NCBI GenBank assembly: GCA_900763175.1
Contig: CAAFJI010000161.1
Location: forward strand, 1-8,462
Reading direction: 5' to 3'
DNA: 8,462 nt
Source of the DNA: Lachnospiraceae bacterium
Lineage (GTDB): Bacteria > Bacillota > Clostridia > Lachnospirales > Lachnospiraceae
Shown here: positions 1 through 6,079 of the stretch, in pieces
Numbering within the stretch: the first letter of the stretch is position 1
Layout of the letters: each line of letters starts with the position of its first letter
Notes under the pieces: model-generated
What the model was told of the DNA's origin: nothing
What the model saw: only the letters and a program-made list of their open reading frames with translations
Database searches by the model: none
Made by a program: the position numbers and the translations under genes

Positions 1-27
1 TACATTGTCGACTGAGATTCATTTGTG

Positions 28-36
28 TGGTATGAT
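28..36 (+). promoter_or_regulatory. Probable extended -10 promoter for the GTPase-nuclease/greA operon
   Basis: TGGTATGAT combines an upstream TG with a TATGAT hexamer (31-36) that matches the TATAAT consensus at 5 of 6 positions. A poor -35 candidate, TTGTCG at 5-10, is 20 bases away, which is long, so the promoter would rely on the extended -10. Transcription would begin near base 43, giving a leader of about 65 bases before the start codon at 109. The call rests on consensus matching only. Confidence 0.45.
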
Positions 37-44
37 ATAGGAAG

Positions 45-75
45 TGTCAGCCTGCTGATTTCTGACAACAACAGG
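45..75 (+). other. Leader stem-loop, possible pseudoknot
   Basis: TGTCAG (45-50) and CTGACA (62-67) form a perfect 6-bp stem with an 11-base loop, just after the predicted transcription start. The loop bases CCTGCTG (51-57) can also pair with CAACAGG (69-75), with one mismatch. The two pairings cross, which is the topology of an H-type pseudoknot. The structure lies about 20 bases before the ribosome binding site at 94-100. Function is unknown; it could protect the 5' end or regulate translation. Confidence 0.25.
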
Positions 76-108
76 TGACGGTAAATTACAGAGAAAGGGG
101 TATTTTCC

Positions 109-2841
109 ATGGCACAGACCTTTGGAAATAATCCGGAAAAAACATTAAGCATTGGAATCCTGGCTCATGTTGATGCTGGTAAAACCACATTATCAGAAGC
201 CCTGTTATATTTAAGCGGAAAAATACGAAAGCCGGGAAGAGTGGATCATAAGGACGCTTATCTGGATACCTCTCCCCTGGAAAAGGAAAGAGGAATCACC
301 ATTTTCTCCAAGCAGGCCATCATTGACCTGGCAGATACAAGAATTACCCTACTGGACACACCGGGCCATGTGGACTTTTCCGCAGAGATGGAGCGGACCC
401 TGCAGGTGCTGGACTATGCAGTCTTGGTGATAAATGGAGCGGACGGGGTTCAGGGCCATACAGTGACTCTCTGGAAGCTTCTGGAGCGTTACCAGATTCC
501 CACCTTCCTTTTTGTGAACAAAATGGACCAGAATGGCACGGATCATGACTGGCTATTGCAGGAATTGAGAAAAAGATTAAATGAAAACTGCGTTGATTTC
601 AAGGAAAATGCAGGTAGTGAGGAATTTCTGGAAAGCCTTGCTGTCTGTGAGGAGCAGCTTCTTGAGAAATATCTGGAAACCGGAGAGCTTAAGGAAGCTG
701 AGATCACAGAGCTTATCAGCAGAAGAAAAGTATTCCCCTGCTATTTCGGCTCTGCCCTGAAAATGACAGGGGTGGAGAACCTGATGGACGGGCTGAATGT
801 ATACACAAGAATGCCTGTGTACCCGGAAAACTTCGGTGCAAAAGTTTACAAGATCGCAAGAGACGAACAGGGAAACCGTCTCTCCTATATGAAGATTACA
901 GGCGGAACCCTGAAGGTAAAAGAGCTTCTGACTACCAGCAAGGGGAACCTGTCAGCCAGAGATGAGGTGTGGGAGGAGAAAACAGACCAGATCCGGATTT
1001 ACTCAGGTGCACGCTTTGAGCTGGTGAAAGAGGCAGCAGCCGGAACTGTGTGTGCAGTTACCGGACTTACCCATACTTTCCCGGGACAGGGACTTGGCAT
1101 CACGGAGAATTCCAATATGCCGGTGCTGGAGCCGGTTTTGAATTATCGGATCCTTCTGCCTGATGGCTGTGATGTTCACCAGATGCTGAAGAAGTTAAAG
1201 GAACTGGAGGAGGAAGATCCTCAGCTCCATATTATCTGGGACGAGCAGCTGGGAGAAATCCATGCCATGCTTATGGGAGATGTACAGATCGAGATCTTAA
1301 AAAGGCTGATCTGGGAGCGATTTCATGTGGCCGTGGATTTTGGAACCGGAAACATTGTATATAAGGAAACGATTGCTGCACCTGTGGAAGGAGTAGGGCA
1401 TTTTGAACCACTCCGCCACTATGCAGAGGTACATCTTCTTCTGGAACCAGGGGAGCCTGGAAGCGGTCTCCAGTTCTTTACTGCCTGCAGTGAGGATGTG
1501 CTGGATCGTAACTGGCAGAGGCTGATCCTTACCCATCTGGAGGAAAAAGAGCACAGAGGAGTACTTACGGGTGCGCCTGTGACGGATATGCAGATTACTC
1601 TGCTGACAGGCCGTGCACATCTGAAGCATACAGAAGGGGGAGATTTCCGGCAGGCAACTTACCGGGCCGTACGGCAAGGCCTGAAAAAAGCACAGAGTGT
1701 TCTTCTGGAACCTTATTATGAATTTCGACTGGAAGTGCCGACAGATGCAGTTGGCCGTGCCATGACAGATATCCAGAAAATGCAGGGAACGGTTCTTCCG
1801 CCGGAAACAGAAGATACCATGGCTGTTTTGAGGGGAACTGCGCCGGTATCTGTCATGCGTGATTACCAGAAACAGGTAGTTTCCTATACAAAGGGCCTGG
1901 GAAGGCTTTTCTGCAGCCTGAAAGGCTATGAGCCCTGCAAAAATCAGGAAGAAATTGTAGAGCAGATTGGATACGATTCCGAGCGGGACCTGGACAATCC
2001 CACAGGCTCTGTTTTCTGTGCCCATGGAGCTGGATTCGTGGTACCCTGGTATCAGGTGGCAGACTATATGCATCTGGATACCGGATTGGAAACGGAATTT
2101 GTCGAGGAACTGAGCCGGGAACCGGAAGCACAGGCTGGAAGAACCTCTGGCTACCAGCCTCCCAGCTCTGCATACAGAGGCAGTTACGAGGATGACAAGG
2201 AACTTCAGGCAATTTTTGAGCGTACCTTCGGACCGGTAAAAAGAGACAGGATGGCATCCTGTAAAAGAGTAGTTGCAGCTCCGTCAACCTCATTCAGGGG
2301 CTCTGTACAGAAAAAGGACAGGGAAGAATATTTTCTAGTAGATGGCTATAACATTATTTTTTCCTGGCCGGAACTAAAAGAACTGGCAGACGCAGATGTA
2401 CGTGCAGCTCAGACAAAGCTGATGGATATTCTCAGCAATTATCAGGGCAGCAAGGGCTGTACCCTGATCCTTGTTTTTGACGCATACAAAGTAGAAGGAC
2501 ATCAGGAAGAGGTATTTCAGTACCACAATATTCATGTTGTCTATACAAAAGAAGCAGAAACTGCAGACCAATATATCGAAAAAACAGTCCACAAAATTGG
2601 CAGGCAGCATAATGTGACAGTTGCCACCTCAGATGGACTGGAACAGATTATCATTATGGGGCAGGGAGCCAACCGCATCTCAGCCAAAGGATTAAAAGAA
2701 GAAGTGGAAGAAACCAGCCGGCAGCTGCGTCAGGAATGGCATCAGCACCGCCAGTCCAGCCGTACTTACCTGTTTGACCATGCAGATGAAAAAACGGCAA
2801 AGCTGATGGAAGAGGTCCGTCTGGGGAAAAAGAAGCTGTAA
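109..2841 (+). CDS. TetM/EF-G-like ribosomal GTPase fused to a YacP/Rae1-type NYN endoribonuclease domain
   Basis: Seen: a 910-residue protein. The N-terminal 610 residues follow ribosomal protection proteins: G1 AHVDAGKT (19-26), G2 RGIT (61-64), G3 DTPGH (83-87), G4 NKMD (137-140), G5 SALK (215-218), then EF-G-like domains II to V, with domain IV starting near YKETI (418-422) and domain V around 532-610. After a conserved-looking extension and linker (611-738) comes an NYN/PIN-like domain (739-905) with LVDGYNI, VFDAYK, ETADQYIE and ATSDGLEQ, giving candidate acidic catalytic residues D745, D791, D820 and D842. Known: TetM-type GTPases bind the ribosomal A site, and Rae1 (YacP) cleaves mRNA there during translation. 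TetM itself is about 640 residues, so the nuclease is an added module. Inferred: a GTPase-delivered A-site mRNA endonuclease. The usual SPVSTPADF drug-displacement loop is replaced by KHTEGGDF (506-513), so tetracycline resistance is doubtful. Start: AAAGGGG at 94-100 lies 8 bases before ATG 109. greA follows after 13 bases. Confidence 0.9.
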   Translation: MAQTFGNNPEKTLSIGILAHVDAGKTTLSEALLYLSGKIRKPGRVDHKDAYLDTSPLEKERGITIFSKQAIIDLADTRITLLDTPGHVDFSAEMERTLQVLDYAVLVINGADGVQGHTVTLWKLLERYQIPTFLFVNKMDQNGTDHDWLLQELRKRLNENCVDFKENAGSEEFLESLAVCEEQLLEKYLETGELKEAEITELISRRKVFPCYFGSALKMTGVENLMDGLNVYTRMPVYPENFGAKVYKIARDEQGNRLSYMKITGGTLKVKELLTTSKGNLSARDEVWEEKTDQIRIYSGARFELVKEAAAGTVCAVTGLTHTFPGQGLGITENSNMPVLEPVLNYRILLPDGCDVHQMLKKLKELEEEDPQLHIIWDEQLGEIHAMLMGDVQIEILKRLIWERFHVAVDFGTGNIVYKETIAAPVEGVGHFEPLRHYAEVHLLLEPGEPGSGLQFFTACSEDVLDRNWQRLILTHLEEKEHRGVLTGAPVTDMQITLLTGRAHLKHTEGGDFRQATYRAVRQGLKKAQSVLLEPYYEFRLEVPTDAVGRAMTDIQKMQGTVLPPETEDTMAVLRGTAPVSVMRDYQKQVVSYTKGLGRLFCSLKGYEPCKNQEEIVEQIGYDSERDLDNPTGSVFCAHGAGFVVPWYQVADYMHLDTGLETEFVEELSREPEAQAGRTSGYQPPSSAYRGSYEDDKELQAIFERTFGPVKRDRMASCKRVVAAPSTSFRGSVQKKDREEYFLVDGYNIIFSWPELKELADADVRAAQTKLMDILSNYQGSKGCTLILVFDAYKVEGHQEEVFQYHNIHVVYTKEAETADQYIEKTVHKIGRQHNVTVATSDGLEQIIIMGQGANRISAKGLKEEVEETSRQLRQEWHQHRQSSRTYLFDHADEKTAKLMEEVRLGKKKL

Positions 2842-2854
2842 GGAGAGAGGGAAA

Positions 2855-3355
2855 ATGAGAGAAAAGCTTACCAGGAAAGATGTGGAGAAAATCGAGCAGG
2901 AGATCGAGCACAGAAAGCTGGTTGTGCGCAAAGAGGCAATCGAGGCAGTAAAAGAAGCAAGAGCCCAGGGAGATCTGAGTGAGAATTTTGAGTATTATGC
3001 AGCCAAAAGACACAAGAACCAGAATGAAAGCCGTATCCGCTATCTGGAAAATATGCTGAAAACAGCTACCATTGTTTCTGATAAATCCGGAAATGACGAG
3101 GTGGGAATGGATGACATTGTGGAGGTCTATTTTGAGGAGGATGACGAAATTGAGAAATACAAGCTGGTAACCTCCATCCGGGGAAATTCCATGGAAAACC
3201 GTATCAGTATTGATTCTCCTATCGGAATGGCGTTGAAGGGGCACAAGGTAGGTGACAGGGTAGAGGTAAAGGTAAATGATAATTACAGTTATTTCCTGGA
3301 AATCCGTTCTATCGACAAAACCCACTCCGAGGAAGAGGAAATCAGAGGCTTTTAA
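2855..3355 (+). CDS. greA: Transcription elongation factor, GreA family
   Basis: Gre factors enter the RNA polymerase secondary channel and stimulate cleavage of backtracked transcripts. This 166-residue protein has the usual length and two-domain form. An N-terminal coiled-coil finger (about 1-75) carries the signature ARAQGDLSENFEYYAAK (35-51), with the acidic tip residues D40 and E43 that match GreA D41 and E44 of E. coli. A C-terminal FKBP-like domain (about 80-153) includes the family segment SPIGMALKGHKVGDRVEV (121-138). The tail is acidic (SEEEEIRGF). AGGAGAGAGGG precedes the ATG, and the gene begins 13 bases after the GTPase-nuclease gene, so the two are probably co-transcribed. Clostridia often carry more than one GreA-like protein; whether this is the main GreA or a paralogue cannot be decided from the window. 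No convincing intrinsic terminator follows it. Confidence 0.92.
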   Translation: MREKLTRKDVEKIEQEIEHRKLVVRKEAIEAVKEARAQGDLSENFEYYAAKRHKNQNESRIRYLENMLKTATIVSDKSGNDEVGMDDIVEVYFEEDDEIEKYKLVTSIRGNSMENRISIDSPIGMALKGHKVGDRVEVKVNDNYSYFLEIRSIDKTHSEEEEIRGF

Positions 3356-3372
3356 GCCCTTATGCAAAAATT

Positions 3373-3512
3373 TTTACATTTCCATTTTAAAATTTTACAT
3401 TGACTTAACCGGAAAAAGAATGAGAAATGTAAAATATTTTACACAGATTTAACATTCAACTCTCACAAAACTTTACACAGAGATTTTATATTGATTTTAC
3501 AAAGGTTTTATA
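3373..3512 (+). promoter_or_regulatory. Pho box-like array of TTTACA/TTAACA direct repeats
   Basis: Hexamers on the plus strand: TTTACA 3373, TTTACA 3394, TTAACC 3405, TTTACA 3438, TTAACA 3449, CTCACA 3462 (weak), TTTACA 3472, TTTATA 3485, TTTACA 3496, TTTATA 3507. Spacings are 21, 11, 33, 11, 13, 10, 13, 11 and 11 bases, so most fall on an 11-base helical repeat. Known: PhoP of Bacillus subtilis binds direct repeats close to TTAACA separated by about 5 bases, the same arrangement. The genes downstream are a phosphate transporter and a PhoP/PhoR-like pair. The inference is direct binding by that regulator, with autoregulation. AT-richness inflates chance matches, but the regular phase is hard to explain that way. 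Confidence 0.65.
3428..3443. repeat. 16-base perfect palindrome TGTAAAATATTTTACA
   Basis: TGTAAAAT is followed at once by its exact reverse complement ATTTTACA. The right half contains the TTTACA Pho-type hexamer at 3438-3443, so the left half is the same hexamer inverted. It could be the operator of a separate dimeric repressor or an inverted pair of response-regulator sites. It lies about 110 bases upstream of the transporter start codon. Confidence 0.5.
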
Positions 3513-3526
3513 ACCACTGATAAATT
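3496..3526 (+). promoter_or_regulatory. Candidate promoter of the phosphate operon
   Basis: TGATAAATT at 3518-3526 is an extended -10 type element (hexamer TAAATT, 4 of 6), with TTTACA at 3496-3501 in the -35 position but at a 19-base spacing. An alternative is TATAAC at 3509-3514 with TTTATA at 3485-3490, spaced by 18. Both place the -35 element inside the hexamer array, as expected for a promoter activated by an OmpR/PhoB-type regulator. The exact start site is not resolved. Confidence 0.35.
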
Positions 3527-3554
3527 TCTGTAAAAGAAAAGGAGAGGAAAAAGA

Positions 3555-5324
3555 ATGGATTTTTTTAGCATCCTGACTTTGCTGGGCGGTCTGGCAATGT
3601 TCTTGTATGGAATGCAGGTTATGGGAGATGGTCTGGAGAAGCTTTCAGGAGGAAAGCTGGAGAAGATTCTGGAGAATCTTTCTTCAAACAGAGTGAAAGC
3701 AGTTCTTGTTGGTGCTGCTGTTACGGCGGTAATCCAGTCCTCATCAGCAACAACGGTTATGGTAGTAGGTTTTGTAAACTCGGGAATCATGCATCTGTCA
3801 CAGGCAGTGGGATTTATTATGGGTGCCAATATCGGTACTACTGTTACTGCATGGATCCTCAGTCTGGCAGGAATTGAAAGCTCCAATTTCTTTGTGCGGC
3901 TTTTAAACCCAAGTTCATTTTCCCCTATCCTGGCTATGATCGGTGTTGTTTTCATTGTGTTTCTTCATAATGAGAAGAAGAAAGACATTGGACACATTCT
4001 GGTTGGCTTTGCTGTACTGATGTTTGGAATGAATACCATGAGCGGTGCTGTAAAGCCTCTGGCGCAGGTGCCGGAATTTACGAACATTCTTCTGAAATTT
4101 ACAAACCCGGTTCTTGGTGTACTGGCAGGCGCTCTTTTAACGGCTGTTATCCAGTCATCTTCTGCTTCTGTTGGTATCCTTCAGGCATTGTGTGTAACTG
4201 GTGCAGTTCGGTACAATATGGCACTTCCTATTATTATGGGACAGAATATCGGAACCTGTATCACAGCAATGCTTTCTTCTGTTGGGGCAACTAAGAATGC
4301 AAAGCGTGCAGCAGTTGTACACCTGTATTTTAACATAGTGGGTACCATTACCTTCATGTGCGTGTTCTATCTTCTGAATTCGTTTTTACATTTTTCATTC
4401 ATCAACGAGGTTGCAGGTCCTGCAGGCATTGCAGTGATCCACAGTGCGTTTAACGTGATCGCTACACTTGTGCTTCTTCCATTTGGAGATGTACTTGTGA
4501 AAATGGCTTGTGCAACCATTCGTGATACGAAAGAAGAAAAAGCAATTTCTGAAGAAGATCAGGAGTTCATGATTCTGGAATCTCGTTTTCTTTCCAATCC
4601 TGGAATTGCCATTGAGCAGAGCAAAACAGCAGCAAAAAAGATGGCTGAGCAGTCCAGGACAGCTTTGCAGCTTTCTTTCGGACTTCTGGATGATTTCCAG
4701 GAAGAAAATGCTTTCCGTGTAGAAAAAATAGAAGCAAAGGTAGACCGGTATGAGGATGAGCTTGGTACTTATCTGATCAAGCTGAACCAGAGAGATCTTT
4801 CCCTGGAGGACAGCCATAGCCTTTCTATTATGCTTCATTGTATTGGAGATTTTGAGAGGATTTCAGACCATGCTCTTAGCATTATGAAGTCTGCGAAAGA
4901 GATGTCCATGAAAAACGCAGTGTTCTCTGCCCAGGCTGTAAATGAACTTCATATCATGGAAAAAGCCGTCAATGATATTGTGGAGAAGGCATATACCGTT
5001 TTTGCAACACAGGATATCAGACTGGCAGAGGAAATCGAGCCTCTTGAAGAAGTAATCGATGAACTGAGCCGGGAATTGAAAAGAAGGCATATTAACCGTC
5101 TGAGAGCAGGGGAATGTACTATTGAGATGGGATTTATCCTTTCTGATGTAACGACAAGCCTGGAGCGAATTGCAGACCACTGTTCGAACATCGGGGTCTG
5201 TGTGACACAGGTTCGTGAAGACCTTTATGATACTCACAGCCACCTTGACACGGTTAAGAATGCACCAGGAGAACACTTCCATCATGAGCTGGAGGTGGCA
5301 CGGGCAAGCTATATGCTTCCGTGA
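3555..5324 (+). CDS. Na+/phosphate cotransporter (NptA/YjbB type) with C-terminal PhoU-like domain
   Basis: Predicted sodium-coupled phosphate carrier of the cytoplasmic membrane (PNaS family). Seen: 589 residues. The first 315 or so form hydrophobic membrane segments with the family's internal duplication: QSSSATT at 61-67 and QSSSASV at 200-206, each followed by a glycine-rich N-I-G-T motif (92-95 and 231-234). From about 340 to 555 the protein is a soluble, charged helical bundle of PhoU type, with two matching metal-site helices, DFERISDHA (432-440) and SLERIADHC (535-543). Start: AGGAGAGG precedes ATG 3555 at normal spacing. It is the first gene downstream of the Pho box-like array and is followed by a PhoP/PhoR-like pair, with a gap of 68 bases to the preferred regulator start and no terminator seen. 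Inferred: a phosphate-regulated uptake system whose PhoU-like tail may also signal. Substrate is assigned from family and context; phosphate efflux by some relatives is also reported. Confidence 0.9.
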   Translation: MDFFSILTLLGGLAMFLYGMQVMGDGLEKLSGGKLEKILENLSSNRVKAVLVGAAVTAVIQSSSATTVMVVGFVNSGIMHLSQAVGFIMGANIGTTVTAWILSLAGIESSNFFVRLLNPSSFSPILAMIGVVFIVFLHNEKKKDIGHILVGFAVLMFGMNTMSGAVKPLAQVPEFTNILLKFTNPVLGVLAGALLTAVIQSSSASVGILQALCVTGAVRYNMALPIIMGQNIGTCITAMLSSVGATKNAKRAAVVHLYFNIVGTITFMCVFYLLNSFLHFSFINEVAGPAGIAVIHSAFNVIATLVLLPFGDVLVKMACATIRDTKEEKAISEEDQEFMILESRFLSNPGIAIEQSKTAAKKMAEQSRTALQLSFGLLDDFQEENAFRVEKIEAKVDRYEDELGTYLIKLNQRDLSLEDSHSLSIMLHCIGDFERISDHALSIMKSAKEMSMKNAVFSAQAVNELHIMEKAVNDIVEKAYTVFATQDIRLAEEIEPLEEVIDELSRELKRRHINRLRAGECTIEMGFILSDVTTSLERIADHCSNIGVCVTQVREDLYDTHSHLDTVKNAPGEHFHHELEVARASYMLP

Positions 5325-5381
5325 AGCAGACTGCAGGAATGATTTTTTAACATACGCCAGAAATGGAAGCGGCAAAAAAAG

Positions 5382-5392
5382 GGGGAGAAGAA
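5382..5392 (+). promoter_or_regulatory. Ribosome binding site deciding the response regulator start
   Basis: GGGGAGAAG at 5382-5390 lies just before ATG 5393. An upstream in-frame ATG at 5363 would add ten residues (MEAAKKGGEE) that merely translate this purine-rich site, and no comparable site precedes 5363. Receiver domains normally start directly with the first beta strand, as MIFCVEDD does from 5393. Confidence 0.75.
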
Positions 5393-6079
5393 ATGATTTT
5401 TTGTGTGGAGGATGACAACAACATTCGAGATCTTCTGGTATATACTCTGGAGACAACAGGATTCCATGCCAGAGGCCTGATTGATTCACAGGAGCTCTGG
5501 AAGGCACTAGCAGAAGAGGAACCAGATCTGATTCTTCTTGACATTATGCTTCCAGGAGAGGACGGCTATACCATATTGGATAAGCTGAAAAAATCTTCCG
5601 GAACCAGGGATATCCCTATTATCATGGTAACTGCCAAGGAGGCAGAATTTGATAAAGTCCGTGCTCTTGAGTCAGGCGCAGATGATTATATCACAAAGCC
5701 TTTTGGCATGATGGAATTTATTGCAAGAGTGAAGGCTGTTCTAAGACGCAGCAGCCGTCATGGAGATGACAGAGAGCTTTGCTGTGAGGATATTCGGATT
5801 TTCCCGGGACGCCATCAGGTATATGCCGGGGAAGAGTCTGTAGAACTCACCCGAAAGGAATTTGAGCTCCTTTTATATCTTATGGAAAATAAAGGAATTG
5901 TTATGACCCGTGACCAGATCCTCTGCCATATCTGGGGATATGATTTTGACGGGGAGACAAGAACCGTAGATGTTCATGTCCGTACCCTTCGTCAGAAGCT
6001 TGGTGATGCAGGAAAATTCATAGAGACTGTACGTGGAGTTGGATATCGTATGGCTGACAAAGGAGGAAGCCAGGGATGA
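5393..6079 (+). CDS. Response regulator, OmpR/PhoB (PhoP-like) family
   Basis: A 228-residue cytoplasmic DNA-binding regulator of a two-component system. The receiver domain (1-118) has the acidic cluster E6, D7, D8, the phospho-acceptor D50 in LILLDIMLPGEDG, T80 (IIMVTAK) and K102 (DDYITKPF). The C-terminal winged-helix domain (about 128-222) has the usual LTRKEFELL, RTVDVHVRTLRQKLG and GVGYRM segments. The start at 5393 is preferred over the in-frame ATG at 5363 because of the ribosome binding site between them. The stop overlaps the kinase start (ATGA, 6076-6079), indicating translational coupling. Context, with a phosphate transporter before it and a Pho box-like array upstream of the operon, points to phosphate control and autoregulation. 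Family alone would also allow other signals, so the PhoP assignment is an inference. Confidence 0.93.
   Translation: MIFCVEDDNNIRDLLVYTLETTGFHARGLIDSQELWKALAEEEPDLILLDIMLPGEDGYTILDKLKKSSGTRDIPIIMVTAKEAEFDKVRALESGADDYITKPFGMMEFIARVKAVLRRSSRHGDDRELCCEDIRIFPGRHQVYAGEESVELTRKEFELLLYLMENKGIVMTRDQILCHIWGYDFDGETRTVDVHVRTLRQKLGDAGKFIETVRGVGYRMADKGGSQG

Noticed and set aside
1297..2073. Long minus-strand open frame inside the GTPase gene
   Set aside because: Antisense shadow of a strongly supported gene; the translation is Cys/His/Phe-rich with no recognisable motif.
109..2841. Classical tetracycline resistance gene (tetM/tetO class)
   Set aside because: The GTPase core fits, but the drug-displacement loop is replaced, a nuclease domain is fused, and there is no mobile-element context; resistance is not supported.
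2654..3367. Minus-strand open frame spanning the greA gene
   Set aside because: Antisense to two well-supported genes, with no family resemblance.
3346..3375. Intrinsic terminator after greA
   Set aside because: The stem AGGCTT/AAGCC has only a 2-base loop and is separated from the T-run by ten or more bases; too weak to call.
5347..5352. Second Pho box before the response regulator gene (TTAACA)
   Set aside because: A single hexamer without phased neighbours; expected by chance in AT-rich DNA.
5363..5392. Upstream start for the response regulator
   Set aside because: It would translate the ribosome binding site into MEAAKKGGEE before the normal receiver start; no good binding site precedes it.
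5336..5400. Short direct repeat AATGATTTTTT (near 5338 and 5392)
   Set aside because: Low-complexity match; an 11-base match is expected by chance, and the second copy is the regulator's start codon region.
4863..5507. Minus-strand open frame across the transporter and regulator junction
   Set aside because: Antisense shadow over the PhoU-like domain and receiver domain; no motif or ribosome binding site noted.
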